Below are positions 55,730 to 64,000 of a DNA stretch of 64,000 bases, piece after piece; positions within the stretch are counted from its first letter, which is position 1, and every line of letters starts with the position of its first letter. The notes under the pieces were generated by a model. It saw nothing but the letters and a program-made list of their open reading frames with translations, made no database searches and was not told the DNA's origin. The translations under genes and the position numbers were made by a program. This DNA comes from Betaproteobacteria bacterium HGW-Betaproteobacteria-22 (GTDB lineage: Bacteria; Pseudomonadota; Gammaproteobacteria; Burkholderiales; Methylophilaceae): the NCBI GenBank assembly GCA_002842285.1, contig PHCJ01000002.1, forward strand, positions 124,001-188,000. Direction: 5' to 3'.

Positions 55730-56950
55730 ATGGCCGCTAATCCTAAAGCTACAAAAGATGTCACCTATTCTTGGGAAGGAAGAGACAAGAAGGGCAAGAT
55801 TGTTAAAGGCGATATGCGCGCATCGGGCGAGTCCTTTGTGAGTGCCACACTCAGACGTCAGGGCATTACTGTCACCAAAGTCAAAAAGCAAAGCAGCTTT
55901 GCCAACAAAGGTACCGTATCTGATAAAGATGTGACATTATTCACGCGCCAGCTTGCCACCATGATGAAATCCGGCGTGCCGCTTTTGCAGTCTTTTGATA
56001 TCGTAGGCAAGGGGCATAGCAACCCCGCTGTTGCTAAATTACTTTCGGACATTAAAGCGGATGTTGAAACGGGCAGCAGCCTAAGTGCCGCATTCCGAAA
56101 ATATCCGCTTTATTTTGACGCGCTTTTCTGCAACTTGATTAGCGCTGGTGAGCAAGCGGGTATACTAGACACATTGCTTGAGCGTTTGGCTACCTATAAA
56201 GAGAAAATACAGGCGATCAAGTCTAAAATCAAATCAGCGCTGGTGTACCCGGTGTCTATCATTGTTGTTGCATTTATTATCACCGCTGTCATCATGATTT
56301 TTGTGATTCCGGCTTTTAAAGAGCTTTTTAGCGGATTCGGTGCAGACCTACCTGCCCCTACATTGGTCGTGATGGCAATCTCTGATATTTTTGTGGAATG
56401 GTGGTGGGCTATTTTTGGCTCTATCGGTTTTGCGTTATGGTTTTTCTTTTATACCTGGAAGCGCTCGGAATCGCTACAGGCCACCATGGATAGATTGCTA
56501 TTGAAACTGCCTATTTTTGGTGAGCTGATTCGTAAAGCGACCATTGCCAGATTTGCCCGCACCATGGCCACCATGTTCGCAGCCGGCGTGCCTCTGGTTG
56601 AAGCTTTGGATTCAGTGGCCGGTGCGTCTGGCAACCGCGTTTATTATGATGCAACCAAACGCATTCAGAGTGAGATCAGCACCGGCACCAGCCTCACCGT
56701 AGCCATGCAGAATGCGGAGGTATTCCCCAATATGGTATTGCAGATGACGGCCATTGGTGAAGAGTCTGGGGCGTTGGACTCGATGCTAGGTAAAGTCGCG
56801 GATTTTTATGAGGCGGAAGTGGATGATGCCGTTGACTCTCTTTCCAGCCTGATGGAACCTGTTATCATGGTGGTACTAGGCACACTTATTGGTGGCCTCG
56901 TAATTGCCATGTATCTACCTATCTTTAAAATGGGCCAAATCGTTGGCTAA
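55730..56950 (+). CDS. pilC: Type IV pilus inner-membrane platform protein
   Basis: 406 residues. Two GspF domains, the first with 'LFTRQLATMMKSGVPLLQSFDIV' and the second with 'ARTMATMFAAGVPLVEALDSVA', and three membrane helices, the last 'LMEPVIMVVLGTLIGGLVIAMYLPIF'. Links PilB to the growing pilin. The prepilin peptidase gene pilD, often next, is not here. Confidence 0.96.
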   Translation: MAANPKATKDVTYSWEGRDKKGKIVKGDMRASGESFVSATLRRQGITVTKVKKQSSFANKGTVSDKDVTLFTRQLATMMKSGVPLLQSFDIVGKGHSNPAVAKLLSDIKADVETGSSLSAAFRKYPLYFDALFCNLISAGEQAGILDTLLERLATYKEKIQAIKSKIKSALVYPVSIIVVAFIITAVIMIFVIPAFKELFSGFGADLPAPTLVVMAISDIFVEWWWAIFGSIGFALWFFFYTWKRSESLQATMDRLLLKLPIFGELIRKATIARFARTMATMFAAGVPLVEALDSVAGASGNRVYYDATKRIQSEISTGTSLTVAMQNAEVFPNMVLQMTAIGEESGALDSMLGKVADFYEAEVDDAVDSLSSLMEPVIMVVLGTLIGGLVIAMYLPIFKMGQIVG

Positions 56951-57080
56951 ACATTCAAAACCAATGTTGCAAAATACTAAAGAAATCATTCTCAATCATT
57001 GTACTAAACGCTGTACCGATATGATGCAAGACGTTTAGCTTCGCTACATTCTAGGAGTTAATGCCATGTATCCATTAAAC

Positions 57081-57287
57081 CTAGGGAAACACGGAATAAG
57101 ACCTATGCGAGCGAATTGCTGCGTTGCGCGGTGCTCGCAACCTCTCTGTACAATGTGTACTATCTCGGTTACTGCGTTCCGTGCGCCTTTGGCGTGTGAA
57201 TAATGCGCTTTAGCGCATATATTCCACGGACACGCCCTTTACGGGTGCACTGCATCTCGCCTAGCCACTTATTCCGCGTTTTTCTAG
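57081..57287. mobile_element. MITE-like element, about 207 bp, after pilC
   Basis: Ends 'CTAGGGAAACACGGAATAAG' and 'CTTATTCCGCGTTTTTCTAG' are inverted repeats with few mismatches. The interior has hairpins ATGCGC-TTT(A)-GCGCAT and GGCGTGT..ACACGCC-like arms plus 'GTACAATGTGTAC'. No ORF codes for a transposase, so it would depend on one elsewhere. The rest of the gap 56951-57473 holds no supported gene. Confidence 0.7.
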
Positions 57288-57353
57288 ATTTTGCATTAGG
57301 ACTTGCCAGCGGCTGATAATCAACACTAAAGCATAAAATCTAGCATATTTAGT
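57284..57353 (-). repeat. Fragment of the dispersed repeat family, next to the MITE-like element
   Basis: 'GACTTGCCAGCGGCTGATAA' then 'TCAACACTAAAGC' is the reverse complement of the end of copy C (42437-42472) with one change. Short arms CTAGATTTTGC and AAAATCTAG flank it. Confidence 0.75.
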
Positions 57354-57473
57354 TCCAATCCATTCAAACCGCAAGGGTCCTCTCCGTGGAACATAAGTGC
57401 TTAAGCACTTTGTTCGCACGTGAAAGTGGGAATTTCTACCGCGAGCCCCTTATGTCAAACGATGTATTCGCAC

Positions 57474-58193
57474 CTATTTCTTGCCGACTTCAGCCAATCT
57501 GCGCTCAATTTCCTGCTTGGGTTGCGCACCTAACATACGTCTGCCATCAGCAAAGAATAGTGTAGGGGTACTGGTAACCCCTAATTTTCTGGCTAGATCC
57601 CCGACTTGTTCCAAAGGCACATCACAAGTACCGCTTGCTTTTGCCAACTGATCTTTCAATATCCAGTTTTCCCAAGCTTTGACGCGATCTTTGGCACACC
57701 AGATCAGTTTTGATTTATTGGCAGCATCAGGATGCAACTGTTCTATTGGATACAAGAACGTGTAAATAGTTACGTCATTGATACCGCTTAATTCATTACG
57801 TTCCAGGCGTTTGCAAAATGGACAGTCCACATCAGAAAACACAACCAGCTTGCGGCTGCCATTACCCTTAACCACTTTAATCGCCTGTTGCAAGGGCAGG
57901 CTGTCAAAATCTACCCGTGTGAGTTCCTCCAGACGTTCACCTGTAATGTCTTTTTTAGTTTTTGGGTCGACCAACCGGCCTTCCGCAATTAAAAAAGTTA
58001 AATTTTCATCAGCATAAATAATCTGTCCCGCCATAAAAATCTCATACAGCCCTGCAAATGGCGTTTTGGTGACTTTTTCCACCTTAAATTTTGGATAAGC
58101 GGCTTCAACCGCTTTTTTAAGACTCGCTTCATCAGCCATCACAGATGATACAAAAGCGGTTGCCAATAGCGCTGCTATAATCTTCTTCAACAT
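57474..58193 (-). CDS. dsbC: Periplasmic disulfide isomerase DsbC
   Basis: 239 residues. Signal peptide 'MLKKIIAALLATAFVSSVMA', N-terminal dimerisation domain to about 80, then a thioredoxin fold with 'FSDVDCPFCKRLE' (CPFC active site) and cis-Pro at 'TSTPTLFF'. Corrects wrong disulfides. Start is the ATG with AAAGGAAACGA upstream. Confidence 0.93.
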   Translation of the reverse strand: MLKKIIAALLATAFVSSVMADEASLKKAVEAAYPKFKVEKVTKTPFAGLYEIFMAGQIIYADENLTFLIAEGRLVDPKTKKDITGERLEELTRVDFDSLPLQQAIKVVKGNGSRKLVVFSDVDCPFCKRLERNELSGINDVTIYTFLYPIEQLHPDAANKSKLIWCAKDRVKAWENWILKDQLAKASGTCDVPLEQVGDLARKLGVTSTPTLFFADGRRMLGAQPKQEIERRLAEVGKK

Positions 58194-58267
58194 TTCGTTT
58201 CCTTTTTTAATTTGAGTGATACATATTCTGCATACCACACATCATATACATTTAACCCTTAACACGA

Positions 58268-59464
58268 CTACATTTTTACAGCATGACTCACCAGTATTTT
58301 CTTAACGAGCGACTGATTGACCGCTGTTAAGCCTTGATTCCTGATTTTTTTTATGTGTTCACTATGGCTCTCAAACAAATGATATAAACCATGGGTAAGC
58401 GTGGTCATATCAAACAGATCTGACTTTCTTGATTTTGCATAATGCCTCAACAGGCCCTCATCATTTAATGATTGATAATATTGCTTACCTTTCAACACTG
58501 ATACCAGATCAATGACATCTCGAAACCCCAGATTCACGCCCTGCCCTGCCATGGGATGAATGCGATGAGCGGCATCACCAATCAACGCCGTCGAGCCTTT
58601 GGTAATCTGACGCGCAGTTGTTAACGCAAGCGGAAAGCTTGCAGGTGGTGTAATTAAATCAAAATTGCCTAATGCCGCATTTCCCACTGCCATCACTTGC
58701 TGACTAAATGTCTTTGTATCCAGTTCTAACAAAGATGCCGCCTGTTGCGTTGACACCGACCAAACTATGGAAATTTTATTTCCAGGCATCGGCAGCCATG
58801 CCATTATGCCGCAATGGCCATCGACCTCCTGCGTAAACCATTGCCTAGCAATGTGCTGGTGGGGGGATTCTGCGTCAAAATTCGCGACGATAGCCGTCTG
58901 GTTGTAAGGCTTTTTATCCACGGCAATACCAAGCTGGCTACGCACCCATGAGTTGGCGCCATCAGCCGCCAATAACAAATCGCCAATGATAGTCACCCCT
59001 GAACTTAAGATTAATTGGGATTGTATTGATGCTGTATGTACAGATACGCATGGCTCATAAAAAATATCCACGCCGTTTGCCTGGACTTGCGCCAGTAATG
59101 CTTGTTTTAAGGCGCGCTCCTCAAGCACAAAGCCCAATGCCGTTGCATTCACAGCATCTGCTTGCAAGGCTAAGGGCGCAACAGTGGCATCACCCCATAT
59201 GTGCATAGCCTCTATCGTTGCAATACGCACTGCGGGCAGTGTCTGCCACACGCCCAAGTCTTTTAACCACGCCATATTATTGGGGCTGATGGCATAAATG
59301 CGCTGATCCCAGTCATCAGATTGAGGCCCTAGCATCTGAGGTGGTTGTCCATCCACCAGCGTCACCGCATACCCCATACGTGCAAAAGCCAAGGCAGCTG
59401 CCAGACCAACCAGACCAGCACCGACAATCGCGACATCTGCTTTGTGCAAACGTTTCTCTGTCAT
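58268..59464 (-). CDS. UbiH/UbiF/VisC-family FAD monooxygenase (ubiquinone synthesis)
   Basis: 398 residues. N-terminal Rossmann 'VAIVGAGLVGLAAALAFARMGY', mid 'LLLAADGANSWVRSQLG' (DG motif) and 'IGDAAHRIHPMAGQGVNLGFRD' (GD motif). Hydroxylates the ring of a ubiquinone precursor at a position set by the paralogue. It overlaps the next ubi gene by 4 bases. UbiF, UbiI or UbiM roles are all possible. Confidence 0.88.
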   Translation of the reverse strand: MTEKRLHKADVAIVGAGLVGLAAALAFARMGYAVTLVDGQPPQMLGPQSDDWDQRIYAISPNNMAWLKDLGVWQTLPAVRIATIEAMHIWGDATVAPLALQADAVNATALGFVLEERALKQALLAQVQANGVDIFYEPCVSVHTASIQSQLILSSGVTIIGDLLLAADGANSWVRSQLGIAVDKKPYNQTAIVANFDAESPHQHIARQWFTQEVDGHCGIMAWLPMPGNKISIVWSVSTQQAASLLELDTKTFSQQVMAVGNAALGNFDLITPPASFPLALTTARQITKGSTALIGDAAHRIHPMAGQGVNLGFRDVIDLVSVLKGKQYYQSLNDEGLLRHYAKSRKSDLFDMTTLTHGLYHLFESHSEHIKKIRNQGLTAVNQSLVKKILVSHAVKM

Positions 59465-60624
59465 TTGCCAAAACTCATCTTGTTTACCAAATAGCGCTTC
59501 ATCGGCTTAACCAGATCAAAAATGCTCAGGCCTGCACTTCTGAGTGATGAGATGCCAACGATATCATTAGAAAAAACACTGACAAGAAAATCAGTGAACA
59601 TCAAACCATGTTCTGTATCGGTCTTACGGCTAGCCTGATACGCAGAAAGCATCTGCGGGCTGCCTAATTCACAAGCACTGCGGGCAACCTCTCTGGCTAA
59701 CATCTCAGCATCACGCAAGCCAACATTAAAACCCTGCCCTGCAACTGGGTGCATGGTTTGTGCCGCATTGCCGATAACAGCGAAGTGCGGGGTATCGGCA
59801 TCTTGCAATTTTGACAACCTAAGCGGGAATGTCATGCGTTTTTCAACCCGCAGAAAACGCCCCACTCTATCGCCAAACTGCGCGTGGAGTTGCGCCAGAA
59901 ACTCCGCATCACTTAAATCAAGTAGCGCTGCCACATATTCTGTCTTACCCGTCCAAACCAGTGAAAAATCACTTGCCCCATTCGGCAGCAGGGCCATCGG
60001 GCCGTTGCTGGTAAATCGCTCATAAGCGATGTTGCGATGCGGCAATTCCGCTTTTACTTTGGTGATGAGTGCGTCATGACCATATTCTTTAACATTACGT
60101 TTTAACCCTGCCGCCTGCTCAAGGCTGCGCCCTCCGTCAGCCAGCACTAACAACCCGGCATTGCGCTGAAAAGACACGCCCCCTTGCACGTACGTCACCG
60201 TCGCAAACTCGGTGTTATAGGCAATTGACTCAGCCTGTGCTTCATCAATCAGCGTAATATGCGCCTGTGCATCAACCTGAGCGTTTAATGCGCTACAAAG
60301 CGCGCCATAAGAAAGGACATACCCCAGTGACTCCTGGCCATAGTCGGCTGCTTCCAGCACACTACGCCCAAAACTGCCTTTTTGCGAAACATGAATCGTA
60401 TTAATCGCTGTCGCATAAGGGGCAAGCAATGACCAAGTTCCCAGTTTATCCAAAATCACACGAGTGCCATAAGACAGCGCCAGCGCTCTGGCGTCCTGGT
60501 TTGCTGCACCTTTTTTTCTGGCCTCCAGCAACGTGCTGGGGATGCCTTCTTTTGCCAGCAGTAAAGATAACACCAACCCGACTGGCCCCGCCCCAACTAT
60601 AACGATATTGTCAATTTTCTGCAT
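59461..60624 (-). CDS. ubiH: UbiH-like 2-polyprenyl-6-methoxyphenol hydroxylase
   Basis: 387 residues of the same family: 'IVIVGAGPVGLVLSLLLAKEGI', 'VLADGGRSLEQAAG' and 'VIGNAAQTMHPVAGQGFNVGLRDAE'. The IGNAAQT-HP-AGQGFN form is typical of UbiH. Start overlaps the pepP stop by one base (TAATG). Two paralogues in tandem, as in other betaproteobacteria. Confidence 0.88.
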   Translation of the reverse strand: MQKIDNIVIVGAGPVGLVLSLLLAKEGIPSTLLEARKKGAANQDARALALSYGTRVILDKLGTWSLLAPYATAINTIHVSQKGSFGRSVLEAADYGQESLGYVLSYGALCSALNAQVDAQAHITLIDEAQAESIAYNTEFATVTYVQGGVSFQRNAGLLVLADGGRSLEQAAGLKRNVKEYGHDALITKVKAELPHRNIAYERFTSNGPMALLPNGASDFSLVWTGKTEYVAALLDLSDAEFLAQLHAQFGDRVGRFLRVEKRMTFPLRLSKLQDADTPHFAVIGNAAQTMHPVAGQGFNVGLRDAEMLAREVARSACELGSPQMLSAYQASRKTDTEHGLMFTDFLVSVFSNDIVGISSLRSAGLSIFDLVKPMKRYLVNKMSFGK

Positions 60625-61928
60625 TATTGCGCCATCACGCTTTCAATATCAGCAACCGTCTTCGGCGCATCACTGGTGAGAATATCACACCCTGCAGCCG
60701 TCACTAGCGCATCGTCTTCTATGCGTATGCCAATATTCCAGAAATTCTCAGGCACATTTTCTGCAGGGCGAATATAGCATCCTGGCTCTACCGTCAGCAC
60801 CATTCCCTCTTCCAGCATGCGCCAATTTCCGGCTTTGTCTTTATATTCACCCGCGTCATGCACATCCAGCCCCAGCCAATGACCTGTGCGATGCATATAA
60901 AACTGGCGGTAATCTCCACTTTCAAGCACACCATCAAGACTACCCTTTAACCAGCCAAAATCAATAAAGCCCTGCGCCAAAACGGCCAAAGCTGCTTCGT
61001 GCGGGGCGTTCCAGTGGTTTTGTGTATTCACCTTGGCAAGGGCTGCCGCCTGCGCCGCCAGCACCAGCTCATACACCTCCTTTTGTGCAGCGCTGAACTT
61101 TCCGCTAATCGGGAAGGTGCGTGTGATGTCGGAGGCATAGCCATCGAGCTCGCAGCCGGCATCTATCAGCAGCAAATCACCGTTTTTGAGTACGCTATTG
61201 TTGGCGTTGTAATGCAAAGTGCAGGCATTGGCACCACCAGCCACAATGCTGGTGTAGGCGGGCGCCTGTGCACCAAACCGATAAAATTCGTGTAGAAATT
61301 CAGCTTCGATTTCATATTCCATTTTATCCGGCCGTACCTTTTGCATGGCACGCCGGTGCGCACTGGCTGCAATGTTTGCCGAACGACGCATGATGTCAAT
61401 CTCTGCCGCGGATTTATAAAGCCGCATTTCATCTAACAACTTGCGTACGTCTACAATCTCATCCGGGGCCGTGATGCCTGTTCTAGCCTCTCTTTTGACT
61501 GTATTCAGCCATGTCATCACGCGCGCATCCCATGCCGCATCTGCGCCTAAGCTATAAAACAATTTAGATTGATTTGCCAGCAACTTTGGCAACAAGACAT
61601 CCAGCTGATGCATGCTGTAAGCTTCATCCAGTCCAAATTTAGATTTAGCGGCATCCGCACCATAGCGGAAACCATCCCAGATCTCACGCTCAACATCTTT
61701 ATCCCGGCAAAACAGAATGCTTTTATTCTCTTCCCCTGCAATCACCACTAACAGAGCTTCAGGCTCTTTAAACCCGGTCAGATAATAAAAATAGCTATCA
61801 AAACGATAAGGGTAATGGCTGTCTCGATTGCGGATTAGCTCCGGTGCCGTAGGGATAATTGCAATACCGGCGCCCATGTTTTTAATGAGTTGCCGCCGGC
61901 GCTGTTGAAATTCAGAAAGATTTAGCAT
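60624..61928 (-). CDS. pepP: Xaa-Pro aminopeptidase
   Basis: 434 residues, M24B metallopeptidase. Metal ligands: 'LLIDAGCELDGYASDITRTFP' (two Asp), 'MHRTGHWLGLDVHD' (His), 'VLTVEPGCYI' (Glu) and 'GIRIEDDALV' (Glu). The N-terminal 'FQQRRRQL' start is typical. Removes N-terminal residues before proline. In the amgK-murU-pepP-ubiH run. Confidence 0.95.
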   Translation of the reverse strand: MLNLSEFQQRRRQLIKNMGAGIAIIPTAPELIRNRDSHYPYRFDSYFYYLTGFKEPEALLVVIAGEENKSILFCRDKDVEREIWDGFRYGADAAKSKFGLDEAYSMHQLDVLLPKLLANQSKLFYSLGADAAWDARVMTWLNTVKREARTGITAPDEIVDVRKLLDEMRLYKSAAEIDIMRRSANIAASAHRRAMQKVRPDKMEYEIEAEFLHEFYRFGAQAPAYTSIVAGGANACTLHYNANNSVLKNGDLLLIDAGCELDGYASDITRTFPISGKFSAAQKEVYELVLAAQAAALAKVNTQNHWNAPHEAALAVLAQGFIDFGWLKGSLDGVLESGDYRQFYMHRTGHWLGLDVHDAGEYKDKAGNWRMLEEGMVLTVEPGCYIRPAENVPENFWNIGIRIEDDALVTAAGCDILTSDAPKTVADIESVMAQ

Positions 61929-61934
61929 AAATAA

Positions 61935-63634
<1,700 letters not shown>

Positions 63635-64000
63635 TTGAGTACTATTTACCACGATATTTCCAATCACAAACAGAGGCTTTTATAATAATTCTCCAGACCT
63701 TTTCGCTCACGGGTGATGGGCAAGCGTAACACTAAAGGTGAGAAAAACTGACGAAAAACCAGCGCTTTCCTATATCATCTAGCGCGCCTTGGCGCCTATA
63801 GGCGAATACAACCACTGGCAACAATGGTCTTTTTTCAGTTTTAGTTTTGGATTACAGGCAACCCTAAACCATCTACCAAACACCCAACATCGATGAATTT
63901 AAACGGCTGACTGATTTATTGATTGCCAAAAACTGCTATTTGTGAGATTTTATCACTGATGAAATAAATGCGTTTAGCTATAATTGCTTACTTCAAATTC
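63635..64000. other. Upstream region of amgK to the window edge
   Basis: About 350 bases without a complete gene. GGCGC-CTATA-GGCG near 63792 is a small hairpin. An ATG at 63968 opens a frame ('MRLAIIAYFKF') that reaches the window edge; by synteny lptD often lies here divergently, and this hydrophobic start could be its signal peptide, but eleven codons cannot prove it. Confidence 0.3.

Overview
The window looks like a chromosomal stretch from a betaproteobacterium, most likely a Methylophilaceae methylotroph (Methylotenera/Methylophilus-like). The evidence is gene order (xseB-ispA-dxs-folE2; amgK-murU-pepP-ubiH; aroC next to an MFS gene; rpfE-like gene ahead of recJ), moderate GC, and an MxaD-type periplasmic protein of the kind linked to methanol oxidation. 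This assignment is inferred from protein likeness and synteny; no rRNA or other taxonomic marker is present, and I saw no tRNA gene or CRISPR array.

Layout. (1) 1-1167: the native recJ breaks off inside catalytic motif I, and AT-rich foreign-looking DNA follows, carrying the start of a second, divergent DHH-family RecJ-like protein that runs off the left edge. This looks like one end of an integrated element sitting in recJ. (2) 1175-13361: housekeeping and small accessory genes: RpfE-like protein, glycine-zipper envelope protein, Y-family polymerase, a broken msrA, corA, flavin reductase, glnS between two unrecognised proteins whose C-termini resemble each other, and birA. (3) 13383-20879: TonB receptor with an OprC-like copper motif, coaX, SPOR-like protein, FAD-linked GlcD-type oxidase, beta-carbonic anhydrase, PhoX-family protein.

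(4) 21244-34497: a phosphorus-scavenging block. An OprP/OprO-type porin with a good Pho box is followed by a complete C-P lyase cluster read right to left: phnF, phnD, phnC, phnE, phnG, phnH, phnI, phnJ, phnK, phnL, phnM, phnN, phnP and a terminal EamA-family transporter. PhnDCE imports phosphonate, PhnGHIJ(K/L) with PhnM form and break the ribosyl phosphonate, and PhnP/PhnN process the ribosyl phosphate products. With PhoX and the porin this makes a full outer-membrane-to-cytosol route for scarce phosphorus.

(5) 34701-42243: an EAL-CBS-GGDEF regulator, MxaD-like protein, a sigma-54-type promoter ahead of a type IV pilin and its likely PglL-type O-glycosyltransferase, then a cyclic-nucleotide-binding/rhodanese fusion beside a class II cyclic nucleotide phosphodiesterase. 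(6) 42587-56950: isoprenoid/folate genes, aroC, a glutamine amidotransferase, rluE, icd, a cold-shock protein, pilB and pilC. (7) 56951-64000: a repeat-rich gap where pilD might be expected, then dsbC, two UbiH-family hydroxylases, pepP, murU and amgK.

Several short repeated or palindromic elements are scattered between genes: a family with shared terminal sequence (three good copies), a 207-bp MITE-like element after pilC, a 93-bp hairpin element between phoX and the porin gene, and a 57-bp duplication of the 3' end of folE2.
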